Notes under the pieces: generated by a model
What the model saw: the letters and a program-made list of their open reading frames with translations, nothing else
Database searches by the model: none
Told to the model about the DNA's origin: nothing
DNA from: CAYTLW01 sp964438735
GTDB taxonomy: Bacteria; Myxococcota_A; UBA9042
Length of the DNA: 64,000 nucleotides
Assembly: GCA_964438735.1 (NCBI GenBank)
Contig: CAYTLW010000013.1
Span: 34,197-98,196, forward strand
Reading direction: 5' to 3'
Position numbers and translations under genes: made by a program
Shown here: positions 1 to 8,817 of the stretch, one piece after another
Layout: each line of letters starts with the position of its first letter
Numbering within the stretch: position 1 is the stretch's first letter

Positions 1-2
1 AC

Positions 3-2177
3 AACTTCAACAACGGGCTGATCGCCTGGTCGCACACCGAGTCGTCCAAGGACATCACCTGGCATGCCACCAGCAAGGACGACGCCAGCGGCGGCGCCGG
101 CTCCATCTGCTTCGGCAACGCGAACTGCGACGGCTACGCCGACAAGACCCTCAAGAAGGTCGACGGAATGCTCTGCTCCAAGGCCGTCAAGCTGAAAGCG
201 GGCACCCAGTACGACATGTTGAGCTTCGAGCTGAAGATGAAGACCGAGTGGTGCGGCCAGGACAAGGCCAAGTACAAGAATCCGCCCTGCCCGCCCAAGT
301 CCAGCTGCCTGGACTACAAGCTCGATCACTTCGCCGTGAAGCTGAAGATCGGCGGCAAGTTGGAAGAGATCTGGAGCAGCGATGCCATCCAGGGCTGCAC
401 GGACGATAAGTGGCTGCCGCTGCTGGTGCCGCTGAACGCCTGGCAGGGCAAGACGGTCAACGTCTGCTTCGAGTTCGACACCGGCGACGCCTTCGCCAAC
501 GACAAGGGTGGGGTGCGCATCGACGACGTCAGCCTCGACGTCAAGTGCAAGCAGGAGGTCTGCAATGAGAAGAACGTCAAGCAGAACTGCCCCGCCAAGG
601 ATTGCCAGGCGCTGACGTGCCCCGATGGAGCCTGCCACTACGAGCCCATCGCCGGCTGCTGCAAGGCCGACAAGGACTGCGATGATGGCGACACCTGCAC
701 CACCGAGACCTGCAACAAGAAAGAGAGCCTGTGCGAGTACAAGACCCCCGATCCGAAGTGCTGCAAGGTCGACAAGGTTGGCGACAAGGCCATCCTGGCG
801 CAGGACTTCGAGGTCACCGGTGGACTGCCCTCGGGCTGGAAGTTCAAGTGCCTCTCCGGGTCACCCGAACTCCCCGGCCAGCAGTACACCTGTGACATCA
901 AGTGGTACGTCACCACGGTCAAGGCCAAGCTCGATCCCAACGCCTCGCCGCCGAAGGTGAAATCACTGCACTTCGGCAAGGCGGGCGGCCTGATCAACGT
1001 GGCCGGCAAGGCGCCCGCGGGAGCCATCGAGTCGCCCGAGGTGATGGTGCCCAGCGGCGGCACCTCGCTCATCAGCTTCGACGTGTTGCTCAAGACCGAG
1101 TGGTCCAAGTCCGCCGGCGGCGTCTGGAACGACAATCCGCCGCCTTTCGCCATCGACCAGCTGCAGGTGCTGCTTGTGGACGTGGCCGCTCAGAAGGCCG
1201 ATCCCACCAAGGGCATCGAGAAGATCTGGGACTCCTACGAGATCAAGGGCACCACCGACGACGTGTGGAAGTTCATCGTGATCAAGGTGCCGGCGAAGTA
1301 TGCCGGCAAGGCCGTGCGGCTGCGCCTGGTCTTCGATGCCGGCTCCTCGGGCAAGAATCAGGTCGAGGGCGCTTTCGTCGACAACATCCGCCTGGAGACC
1401 CTCTGCGCCACGCCCGCCTGCGTCGCCGACAAGGATTGCCCGCCCAAGGGCACCAAGGTCGACAGCTGCAAGAACTACTTCTGCGGCAAGGATGACAAGG
1501 GCCTGTTCGCCTGCCAGAGCGCGCAGAAGTCCCCGGCGCCGGAGGGTTGCTGCGTGCCCAAGCTGCTCCTGCCCCTGGAGACAGCCGAAGGCAACAGCCT
1601 GTCCAAGTGGGCCGACGACAACAAGGACCCCAAGAACCTGCCGGACGTGCGCTGGCAGGTGGTGCCGCATAAGTATCTCTTCGACAAGTTCGAGATCTAC
1701 TACGGCAATCCCAAGAATTGGAACTACGCCGATGGCAGCCTGAAGAGCTGCAAGGCCACCTCGGAGTGCAGCAGCGGCGAGGCGTGCACGGGCGAGACCG
1801 GCAAGAAGGTCTGCGTCAAACCCGTCAAGGGCAAGCTGACCTCGGCGGTCATCGACTTGAGCCAGTCGCCCAAGGAGGGCGTCGAGCTCGGCTTCCACGT
1901 CTGGGCCGACATCGAGCCCAGCTTCGAGACCTTCGAGGTCTGGGTCCTGACCGCCAACGGCGTGCCCATCGAGAAGGTCTGGGATCACAAGGTGGCCCTG
2001 GTGCCCAAGAGCAACCTCAAGAAGGTCGCCCCACAGAAGGTGGACCTGAGCAAGTTCAAGTCGAAGACCCAGATCAAGGTGGAGTTCCGCTTCGACAGCG
2101 TCGACGGCAACAAGAACAACCTCTTTGGCGGTATCCATCTGGACAACCTGCGGGTCGACCAGATCTGCCTGCCCTGA
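3..2177 (+). CDS. Modular secreted Cys-rich protein with MAM/jelly-roll-like repeats (5' end outside window)
   Basis: The reading frame is open from the first bases, so the N-terminus lies upstream. The visible 724 residues contain three similar modules of roughly 180-200 residues. Each has a beta-rich body with phrases such as 'KIWDSYEIKGTTDD' and closes with a related motif (DDVSLDVKC, VDNIRLETLC, LDNLRVDQIC). The modules are joined by short Cys-rich linkers with CCK and DCDDGDTC motifs that probably form disulfides. The closing motif resembles MAM or 'choice-of-anchor' jelly-roll domains, which bind other proteins or glycans on the cell surface. High Lys and Asp content and paired cysteines fit an exported protein. 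The signal peptide is not visible and no enzymatic motif was seen. Family assignment is tentative. Confidence 0.7.
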   Translation, partial: NFNNGLIAWSHTESSKDITWHATSKDDASGGAGSICFGNANCDGYADKTLKKVDGMLCSKAVKLKAGTQYDMLSFELKMKTEWCGQDKAKYKNPPCPPKSSCLDYKLDHFAVKLKIGGKLEEIWSSDAIQGCTDDKWLPLLVPLNAWQGKTVNVCFEFDTGDAFANDKGGVRIDDVSLDVKCKQEVCNEKNVKQNCPAKDCQALTCPDGACHYEPIAGCCKADKDCDDGDTCTTETCNKKESLCEYKTPDPKCCKVDKVGDKAILAQDFEVTGGLPSGWKFKCLSGSPELPGQQYTCDIKWYVTTVKAKLDPNASPPKVKSLHFGKAGGLINVAGKAPAGAIESPEVMVPSGGTSLISFDVLLKTEWSKSAGGVWNDNPPPFAIDQLQVLLVDVAAQKADPTKGIEKIWDSYEIKGTTDDVWKFIVIKVPAKYAGKAVRLRLVFDAGSSGKNQVEGAFVDNIRLETLCATPACVADKDCPPKGTKVDSCKNYFCGKDDKGLFACQSAQKSPAPEGCCVPKLLLPLETAEGNSLSKWADDNKDPKNLPDVRWQVVPHKYLFDKFEIYYGNPKNWNYADGSLKSCKATSECSSGEACTGETGKKVCVKPVKGKLTSAVIDLSQSPKEGVELGFHVWADIEPSFETFEVWVLTANGVPIEKVWDHKVALVPKSNLKKVAPQKVDLSKFKSKTQIKVEFRFDSVDGNKNNLFGGIHLDNLRVDQICLP

Positions 2178-2280
2178 TGTGAATCCGTAGACGCATCGGA
2201 ACAACGCGTTGCCGCCGCGGGTTGCCATTGCGCGCCTGGCGGCAGGGGTGCGGCCGCCTGGCTGAACGAGGAGCAACGCC

Positions 2281-3177
2281 ATGCCTTCGCTTCGTGACAC
2301 CACATCAAGTCGGGTCAACTGGCGCCGAATGGCCGGTGTCGGCGCCCTGATCGGCGGCCTGGGGGTGCTGGTCTGGTTGTCGGTGCAAGCCCACCATCAC
2401 TTCATCGCCAAGCCGCGTCTGCTGGACATGCGACACGTCGATCCGGTCGGCCGCACGGGCATCGCGACGACCCAGGTCACCGGCCTGGGGGGCGAGGCGG
2501 TGCCAACGCTGATGGACGATCTCAAGTCGAACAACTCGGCCCGGACGCGCAGCAAGTCCCTGGAGCTGTTGTCGGGCATCGATGATCCCCGCGTGGTGCC
2601 GGCCCTGGCGGCGGCCCTCGGCGACCCGAACCTGGGCATCCGCCTGGCCGCGTTGTCAGGCCTGGCGCGCACCGGCAACCCGCTGGCCGTGCCCCATCTC
2701 TGGCCGTTGCTCGAACACGGTGAGGATATGTTCCGCCACCGCGCCATCGTCGCCCTGGGGCTGGTGGTCGACGCTGATGGCGCCAGCAAATTGCTGGCCG
2801 AAATCGGCAAATCGACCGGCCATGATCAACTGCTGATGGCCTGGTCGGCGGGGTTTGCCTTGCGGCGCCTGGAGCTCACCGAACGCTTCGCCATGGTCTC
2901 GCCCGGACCGCCCTATGACAGCCCGTCCGAGGCCGCTGAGCTGCAGTCCAAGGTCGACGAGGTGCACGCTGCGATCCGCGCTGGTACGGAGCTCGAGGCC
3001 AACGCGCGCAAATTGAGCGAGTTGACCACGGTGAGTTTCACGACCTGGGATTATGCCCACCAGATCGGTTTTCAGACGCTGGCCGTGCGCGGCCCGCAGG
3101 GAGTGCGCGGACTTGCCCGAATGGACAAGCCCATGAAGCCGCAGCCCTTGCTTGAAGGATTGAAGCTGAACCGTTGA
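2281..3177 (+). CDS. Membrane-anchored HEAT-repeat protein
   Basis: This is a 298-residue protein with a GAGGAG ribosome site at 2268-2273 before the ATG. Residues 18-35 form a single hydrophobic segment after a basic N-terminus, so the remainder is probably periplasmic. Residues about 60-190 are alpha-helical HEAT-type repeats, seen as the recurring pattern of 'DPRVVPALAAALGDP' followed by 'GIRLAALSGLARTGNP'. Such repeats usually serve as protein-binding scaffolds. The C-terminal part (about 200-298) is helical and ends in a basic segment; I recognise nothing in it. The gene stands alone: 103 bases separate it from the secreted protein upstream, and a promoter-like site precedes the two-component genes downstream. 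Its partner is unknown. Confidence 0.75.
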   Translation: MPSLRDTTSSRVNWRRMAGVGALIGGLGVLVWLSVQAHHHFIAKPRLLDMRHVDPVGRTGIATTQVTGLGGEAVPTLMDDLKSNNSARTRSKSLELLSGIDDPRVVPALAAALGDPNLGIRLAALSGLARTGNPLAVPHLWPLLEHGEDMFRHRAIVALGLVVDADGASKLLAEIGKSTGHDQLLMAWSAGFALRRLELTERFAMVSPGPPYDSPSEAAELQSKVDEVHAAIRAGTELEANARKLSELTTVSFTTWDYAHQIGFQTLAVRGPQGVRGLARMDKPMKPQPLLEGLKLNR

Positions 3178-3202
3178 AGTAGCTCAACGCCCACGGCATA
3201 AG

Positions 3203-3230
3203 TTGAATCTGGCGGTCTGCGCGTTACATT
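3203..3230 (+). promoter_or_regulatory. Candidate sigma-70 promoter for the response-regulator operon
   Basis: TTGAAT at 3203-3208 and TACATT at 3225-3230 are separated by 16 bases; each matches four of six consensus positions. The site lies about 60 bases before the response regulator start. This is a by-eye call in GC-rich DNA. Confidence 0.35.
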
Positions 3231-3290
3231 AGGCGTCGCAGGGTGCAGTGACGCACCCCGAATGCGCCCGCCGCGGTCAAGGACTATCTC

Positions 3291-4004
3291 ATGGCACGTG
3301 TGTTGCTCGTGGACGACGATGTGCGCCTTGGCCATCTGCTGGAGCGCCTTTTCAAGCCCGAGGGCTTTCAGATCGAGCTGGTGACCGATGGCCTGCAGGG
3401 GGTGCGCCGCGCCACCGGCGAAGTCTTCGATCTGGTCATCCTGGACGTGATGTTGCCCGGTCTGGATGGCTTCGAGGCCTTGCGCCGGATTCGAGGCGTC
3501 TCCCAGGTGCCGGTGATCATGCTCACGGCCAAGGGCACCGACAACGACCGGATCGTCGGCCTGGAGTTGGGCGCCGACGACTACCTGCCCAAACCATTCA
3601 ACCCGCGCGAGCTGGTCGCCCGCGTCAAAGCGGTGATGCGGCGGGCGGATAGCACGGGGCGGAGCACTGCCCGGCCGGATCTCCTGCACTCGTCGGGGAT
3701 CGAGATGGACCCGGCGCGACGCGAGGTGCGAGTGGACGGCGAGCCCGTGCACCTGACCACCACCGAGTTCGATCTGTTGCGTTGCTTCCTGCGCCATCCG
3801 GGGCAGGTGCTCTCTCGAGATGCCTTGATGGACATGCTGCGCGGGGTCGGTTACGCCGCATACGATCGCTCCATCGATGTGCACGTGAAGAATCTGCGTG
3901 CCAAGATCGAAGAGGATCCTCGCAATCCCAAGCGGATCAAGACCGTCTGGGGCACCGGGTACATGCTGGCGGCGGACCAGGTCGCCGGTGACCCGGTCGT
4001 TTAG
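3291..4004 (+). CDS. OmpR/CpxR-family response regulator
   Basis: This 237-residue cytoplasmic transcription regulator is very probably phosphorylated by the kinase encoded 21 bases downstream. The receiver domain (residues 1-120) has the acidic triad at D8-D10, the phospho-acceptor D52 in 'VILDVMLPG', T79 in 'MLTA' and K101 in 'YLPKPF'. The C-terminal half (about 130-235) is a winged-helix DNA-binding domain with the OmpR-type 'LTTTEFDLLRCFLRHPGQVLSR' region and a terminal beta-hairpin ending 'VWGTGYML'. Length and layout are complete for the family. It begins a tight operon that also encodes a FadL-like barrel and mutY. The target promoters and the signal are unknown. Confidence 0.95.
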   Translation: MARVLLVDDDVRLGHLLERLFKPEGFQIELVTDGLQGVRRATGEVFDLVILDVMLPGLDGFEALRRIRGVSQVPVIMLTAKGTDNDRIVGLELGADDYLPKPFNPRELVARVKAVMRRADSTGRSTARPDLLHSSGIEMDPARREVRVDGEPVHLTTTEFDLLRCFLRHPGQVLSRDALMDMLRGVGYAAYDRSIDVHVKNLRAKIEEDPRNPKRIKTVWGTGYMLAADQVAGDPVV

Positions 4005-4025
4005 CCGCTAGGGCGGTCTCCCCAC

Positions 4026-5225
4026 GTGCACAGCGACGGATCAAGGCCCGAAGGGCAACAGGCGCTCGGTCGATTCGACCTGCTCTCGCTGGCCATCAGC
4101 CTGGTCGGTCTGGTCGCCCTGGCCAGCGCGGGCCTGCTCTACATGCGTGTCGGCGGGCCGATCCAATGGACCGGCTTCTCGGGCGTGATCCTGGCCCTGA
4201 TGATGATCGCCGCGGCGGCGTTGATCAGCCACTACGTCGCCGTCGCCATGGCCCGCCAGCGCCTGCACGAGCGACTCGCCATGATGCGCGAAGCGGCCCA
4301 CCAACTGGGCATGGGCGACCTGCAGGTCGAGGTGCCCGAAGGCGAAGATGACCTGGGCAACGTCGGCCGTTCGCTGAACACCATGTCCTGGCGCATCTCC
4401 CGACTGCTGACGGCGCAAAGAGACCTGCTCTCGGGCGTTTCCCATGAGCTTCGATCCCCCCTGGCCCGGATCAGCGTGTCCCTGGAGTTGATCGAGCAGG
4501 ACCTGACCGCGGCCTCCGCCGACACCGACTTGATCGACGGCATCCGCGAGGAGGTGACCCTGCTTGAGCGGCACATCTCGCGCCTGCTGGAGGCCCAACG
4601 CGTCTCGCGCGATCGCGTGCTGGTCGAGCGCAAGCCGCTGGCCCTGGACGCCCTGGTACGGCGTGTGATCCGGCGCGAGCGCCTGCGCCTGGAGAAGGCC
4701 GGCTTCGTCGTGCAGACCGACCTGCGCCTGGGCGATCGCGAGGTGCTCGGCGACGACAACGCGCTCGATCGTGTGCTCTCGACCTTGTTGGAGAACGCGG
4801 TGCAATACGCCAGCGAAGCGCTGGACGCCGACGGCCAGCCGCTCACCCCAGAGCTGCGCCTGGAGACCGTGAGCGACCCACGGGGCGCGATCATCCGGGT
4901 GATGGATCGCGGTCCGGGGCTCACCGCAGAGCAGTGCAGGCGGGTCTTCGAACCCTTCTATCGCACCGACGCCTCGCGCAACGCCAACACCGGTGGCACC
5001 GGTCTGGGCATGTACCTGACCCGGCGCATCTGCAAGGCCCATGGCGGACAGGCCAGGGCGTGGCCGCGTCCCGGCGGCGGCCTGGTGGTAGAATTACAAC
5101 TCCCCGTCCGCGGCCAGAAGGAACTCAAGGAGACCATGCGGGTGCAGGTGGACAGCGCGGCCATGGTTGACTCCCACGACCCTGCCGTCGATGCCGACGC
5201 CGGGCTCGAGGACGAGTCCCCTTGA
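4026..5225 (+). CDS. Membrane sensor histidine kinase
   Basis: This 399-residue inner-membrane kinase pairs with the upstream regulator. It starts at GTG 4026. Two transmembrane segments (about 18-40 and 51-72) enclose only a short periplasmic loop, so there is little room for an extracytoplasmic sensor domain. A HAMP-like linker (75-130) follows. The dimerisation/phospho-acceptor helix has H140 in 'SGVSHELRSPLARI'. The ATPase domain shows the N box 'LLENAVQYA' (N257), the G1 box 'DRGPGL' and the G2 box 'TGGTGLGMY'. The architecture resembles CpxA/EnvZ-type kinases, some of which sense through the membrane. The stop codon overlaps the next gene's start (TTGA), indicating translational coupling. 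Confidence 0.93.
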   Translation: MHSDGSRPEGQQALGRFDLLSLAISLVGLVALASAGLLYMRVGGPIQWTGFSGVILALMMIAAAALISHYVAVAMARQRLHERLAMMREAAHQLGMGDLQVEVPEGEDDLGNVGRSLNTMSWRISRLLTAQRDLLSGVSHELRSPLARISVSLELIEQDLTAASADTDLIDGIREEVTLLERHISRLLEAQRVSRDRVLVERKPLALDALVRRVIRRERLRLEKAGFVVQTDLRLGDREVLGDDNALDRVLSTLLENAVQYASEALDADGQPLTPELRLETVSDPRGAIIRVMDRGPGLTAEQCRRVFEPFYRTDASRNANTGGTGLGMYLTRRICKAHGGQARAWPRPGGGLVVELQLPVRGQKELKETMRVQVDSAAMVDSHDPAVDADAGLEDESP

Positions 5226-6541
5226 ATCGGCGCCTCCAGTTGGCCACCGTGGCCCTGCTTGGCTGCTTGCTGCCGAGCGCCGGGCTGCAGGCCAGTACGC
5301 TGGAGGTGTATGGCTTTGGCGCCCGGGCGATCGGCCTGGCCGGCGCTGGCGAAGCGGTCGCTGAAGACTATTTCGCGACCTATACCAACCCGGCCAACCT
5401 GGTCCTGGCGGACCGTGTGCACTTCGGCATCGGCGGCCACCTCATCGGCAACGACTTCGCCATCGACCGGGTCGCTGGCCAGAGTCGTTACCCGTCGATC
5501 CTGCCCGACGACCTGCTGACCGGGCACATTGGCGTATCGGCCCCCCTGGGCGGCTGGTTCGCCAGGCGCCTGGCCATCGGCGTGGCCATGCACATCCCCC
5601 TCGGCTCGCCGACCCGCATCACCTCGTACGACTACCGCACGCCGCAGGTCGTGCTCTATGACTCCATCGGCGACCGGCTGGTGGTGGTATTTGGCCTCGG
5701 ATTGCGCGTCTTCGACTGGCTGTCGGTGGGCGTGTCGACCCAGCTGTTGGCGAGCCTGGAGGGCAGCGGCACGTTCCGCCTGAGCGCCCTGGACCACCGC
5801 TTCACCAGCAAGGCCCTGGACATCGACCTGCTCTCTCGCCTGTACCCCATCGCCGGGCTGACCCTGCATCCCGGCGACAGCTTTCGCCTGTCCCTGGTCT
5901 GGCGCGGCGAGGCGAAGGTGGACTACGCGCTGCCTCTGGAGGTCTTCGTCGAGGAGCTGGGTACCGTCGATTTCAGCGTCGCCGGTGTCGGCTTGTACAG
6001 CCCGGATACCTTCATCGCCGCGGCGTCGTGGCGTTTTGGTGAGCGCGCCTTGATCACTGCTGGCGCTGGTTGGGCGCGCTGGTCGGCCATGCCGCCGCTG
6101 GCCCCGAAGGTCCACCTGGACATGGCCGGTGAGCAGATCAGCAGCGCCGACTCGCCGCTGCAGCTGTTGCACGTGCGATCGACGCAGATCGACATGGCCG
6201 CCAAGGACATCGTGGTGCCGCGCCTGGGGGCGGAGTTTCAGCAGGTGGATTGGTGGCGTTGGCGGGCGGGTGTGCGCTATCGGCCGACGCCCTTTCCCAA
6301 AGCCGATGGCAGCGCCAACTACCTGGACTCGGCAGCCACCACCATGGCCCTGGGCGGGACCCTGGTGTTGCGCGACGAGCAAGAGGTTGCCCGCCGGCCC
6401 CTGCAGGTGGATATTGCCCTCGGCTGGACACGGCTGGCCCGCCGCACGGTCGACAAGCGCCAGCCGGGCGATCCGGTGGCTGGAACCTCGGTCCACGGCG
6501 GCAGCTGGCGCCTGGCCCTGACCGTGCACCACGACTTCTGA
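5222..6541 (+). CDS. FadL/OMPP1-family outer-membrane beta-barrel
   Basis: This 439-residue outer-membrane protein begins at TTG 5222, overlapping the kinase stop codon. The first 23 residues form a signal peptide ending 'GLQA'. The mature N-terminus carries the family hallmark 'GFGARAIGLAGAGEAVAEDYFATY' region followed by 'NPAN', which in FadL-type channels forms the plug that moves when hydrophobic substrates pass. Alternating-hydrophobic strands run to the end, and the last residue is Phe, the usual C-terminal signal for barrel assembly. Members import long-chain fatty acids or aromatic hydrocarbons. Its position directly behind a two-component system suggests envelope-responsive expression. 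The substrate cannot be read from sequence. Confidence 0.85.
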   Translation: MNRRLQLATVALLGCLLPSAGLQASTLEVYGFGARAIGLAGAGEAVAEDYFATYTNPANLVLADRVHFGIGGHLIGNDFAIDRVAGQSRYPSILPDDLLTGHIGVSAPLGGWFARRLAIGVAMHIPLGSPTRITSYDYRTPQVVLYDSIGDRLVVVFGLGLRVFDWLSVGVSTQLLASLEGSGTFRLSALDHRFTSKALDIDLLSRLYPIAGLTLHPGDSFRLSLVWRGEAKVDYALPLEVFVEELGTVDFSVAGVGLYSPDTFIAAASWRFGERALITAGAGWARWSAMPPLAPKVHLDMAGEQISSADSPLQLLHVRSTQIDMAAKDIVVPRLGAEFQQVDWWRWRAGVRYRPTPFPKADGSANYLDSAATTMALGGTLVLRDEQEVARRPLQVDIALGWTRLARRTVDKRQPGDPVAGTSVHGGSWRLALTVHHDF

Positions 6542-6551
6542 GGGTCAACGA

Positions 6552-7568
6552 ATGGAGCCACAGGTCATCGAGCACGGCGAGGTGATCGACGACGATCCGG
6601 GGCCGGCCATGGACGCGCCGAAAGGGCGGAGCCGATGGCTCGGATTCGTCGGCGCCCTGTGCGGCGCACTGCTGCTGCTGGCCGCGGTCGTCTGGACCGT
6701 GGGCCACGAGCGATATCGGGCGGGCATCACGCCTCAAGACGGAGCCCTCAGCGCGGCAGCGGCCATCGTGGATGCCGAGCTGGAGCCTGGCGATGGCATG
6801 GCCTTCGCGCCCTCCTGGTCGGCCACACAGCGCTGGCGCATGGCGCGGATCTACTCCGATCATGCGATCGACTTCGCCACGTCCGCCAGCCTGGCCTGGC
6901 CCATCGAGCCGTGGGACCTGCACAACTTCCAGCGCCTGTGGATCCTGGCCAGCCACGGCCGGGGCGATCAGCTGGACGTGACGCGATTGGGCACCCTGCT
7001 GCGCAACGAGGAGTTGGGCGACGGGGTCTCCCTGCTGCTGGTGGACCTGCCGGACTCGGGCACCATCTTCGACTTCCTGGACCTGCTGGAGGCGGCGACC
7101 ATGGAGCGGATCGGCGGCGATGGTGCGGTCGAGCGCTGCCGGGCCCGAGGCGGCAAGCAAAACTGTCGCGGCGAGTGGTGGCGCGACGTCTACGCAGACT
7201 GGAATGAGGTCGGCGGAACCCGCCACCGATGCATGTTCATCCAGCCCCACCCCGGCGGCGGTCTGACGCGCCTGTCCTGGGCGGACGTGCCTGTGGGGGA
7301 CGTGGTGGCTGGCCGCTTTGGCAATCGCCTCTGGGCCGTACGTCACGAAGAGGGCAGTGAGGTGGAGCTGCGGGTCGTGGTCGGCAACCGGGTCCGCATG
7401 GAGCTGCGACTGCAGCCGTCGGACTATCGCTATCACGCCTTCCGCATCGACCTGGCGCCTGCCGAGCGTGGCTTGCCGGTCGCGTTCGAGATTCGGGCCG
7501 AGGACCACACCTGGCGGCAGACCTGCCTGGACGCCCGCTTGCTGAAGGCGGGGGCGCCGGCGCTGTGA
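6552..7568 (+). CDS. Unknown single-pass membrane protein in the mutY operon
   Basis: This is a 338-residue protein I do not recognise. An acidic N-terminal segment of about 28 residues precedes one transmembrane segment (about 29-50), placing roughly 285 residues in the periplasm. The stretch 'GDGMAFAPSWSATQRW' followed by 'FQRLWILASHGRG' faintly recalls the periplasmic part of Arnt-like or RgtA-type glycosyltransferases, but the polytopic membrane part of those enzymes is absent. The end of the protein looks beta-rich. It begins 10 bases after the FadL-like gene and its stop overlaps the mutY start (GTGA), so it is surely co-expressed with them. No catalytic motif was identified. Confidence 0.7.
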   Translation: MEPQVIEHGEVIDDDPGPAMDAPKGRSRWLGFVGALCGALLLLAAVVWTVGHERYRAGITPQDGALSAAAAIVDAELEPGDGMAFAPSWSATQRWRMARIYSDHAIDFATSASLAWPIEPWDLHNFQRLWILASHGRGDQLDVTRLGTLLRNEELGDGVSLLLVDLPDSGTIFDFLDLLEAATMERIGGDGAVERCRARGGKQNCRGEWWRDVYADWNEVGGTRHRCMFIQPHPGGGLTRLSWADVPVGDVVAGRFGNRLWAVRHEEGSEVELRVVVGNRVRMELRLQPSDYRYHAFRIDLAPAERGLPVAFEIRAEDHTWRQTCLDARLLKAGAPAL

Positions 7569-8707
7569 AGCCGGCCGCGGCCGCCTCGAGACAGCGCCTG
7601 CTGATGCGCTGGCACGGCGTCAATCGCCGGCCATTGCCCTGGCGCCGGCCAGCAGGGGAGCGCCCGCCCGCCTATGTCGTGCTGGTCTCTGAGTCCATGC
7701 TCCAGCAGACCCGGGTCGAGACCGTGCTCGACTACTTCGAGCGCTGGATGGCGCGCTGGCCGACCCTGGCCGACCTGGCCGCGGCCCCGCTGGACGACGT
7801 GCTCGCCCAGTGGTCCGGGCTGGGCTACTACAATCGAGCCCGCAATCTGCACGCCGCGGCGCGCCAGATCGTCGCCCTGCACAACGGTCAGCTGCCGACG
7901 GATGTGCGCTCCCTGGCCGCCTTGCCCGGTGTGGGTCCCTATACCCTGGGTGCCCTGCGCTCCATCGCCCTGGGCCAGCCCGCACCCCTGGTCGATGGCA
8001 ACGTCGGGCGGGTGCTGTCGCGATGGTTCGAGTTGGAGGCGCCGGCAGCGAGTGCCTCCGGGCGAAAGGAACAGTGGCGCCTGGCCGGCGAGCTGCTCGA
8101 AGAAGGGCCAGCGCACGCTGCGCCGGGGCTCTGGAACGAATCGCTCATGGAGTTGGGCGCGTTGATCTGCCGACCGCGACGGCCCGATTGTGGCGCCTGT
8201 CCGGTGGTGGACACCTGCCAGGCCCACGCCAGCGGCCGCCAGGACGAGTTGCCCAGGCCGGCGATCCGCCGCCCGCCGACACCGGTGAGCGCGGCCGCCC
8301 TGGTGGCCTTGTGTCGCGACGATGAGGACCGGCTGCATGTATTGCTGGGCCAGCGACCGGCTCGGGGGCGCTGGCCACGTTTGTGGCAGCCGCCCATGTT
8401 CGAGGGCGCCGACGCCCAGCAGATTCTGGCCCGGCGCCTGGCCAGCAACGGCATCACCGCCCGCGGGTCCCTGCCGCCTGTCGTGCACGTGCTGACCCAT
8501 CGTCGTTACGAGGTGCACACAGCGTGGACCTGGGTCGACGACCTGGCCCTGGGCGCGGCGTTGGCCGGCACCGAACACATCGCCTGGCGCTGGCAGCCGC
8601 TGGCCCAGGCGACACAGCGCGGGCAGGGTCTGTCACGCCTCGCCGTTCGACTGCTCGAGCAGGCCGCCGCTGCTCCGGCCATCTCGGGCCAGCGTGGCGA
8701 TCGCTGA
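7565..8707 (+). CDS. mutY: A/G-specific adenine DNA glycosylase MutY
   Basis: MutY removes adenine mispaired with 8-oxoguanine. The 380-residue protein has every expected element. The catalytic E43 lies in 'SESMLQQTRV', the helix-hairpin-helix is 'LPGVGPYTLGAL' with Y126 at the position that is Tyr in Gram-positive MutY, and the catalytic D144 lies in 'VDGNVGRVLSR'. The 4Fe-4S ligands form a perfect C-x6-C-x2-C-x5-C cluster ('CRPRRPDCGACPVVDTC'). Residues about 235-375 form the C-terminal NUDIX-like domain that recognises 8-oxoguanine. The GTG start at 7565 overlaps the preceding stop. Being last in an operon with a sensor kinase and an outer-membrane barrel is an unusual setting for this repair gene. 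Confidence 0.96.
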   Translation: MKPAAAASRQRLLMRWHGVNRRPLPWRRPAGERPPAYVVLVSESMLQQTRVETVLDYFERWMARWPTLADLAAAPLDDVLAQWSGLGYYNRARNLHAAARQIVALHNGQLPTDVRSLAALPGVGPYTLGALRSIALGQPAPLVDGNVGRVLSRWFELEAPAASASGRKEQWRLAGELLEEGPAHAAPGLWNESLMELGALICRPRRPDCGACPVVDTCQAHASGRQDELPRPAIRRPPTPVSAAALVALCRDDEDRLHVLLGQRPARGRWPRLWQPPMFEGADAQQILARRLASNGITARGSLPPVVHVLTHRRYEVHTAWTWVDDLALGAALAGTEHIAWRWQPLAQATQRGQGLSRLAVRLLEQAAAAPAISGQRGDR

Positions 8708-8817
8708 AGGTCGCGTAGTCGTTTCCAGATCGTGTCCGTTCATGGGTCTTTATTTGTCAACAGCGGGCCCGCACGCCATGCTGCCCGATGGGCCCTCGCA
8801 CGGGGTCGGGAGGTCAA

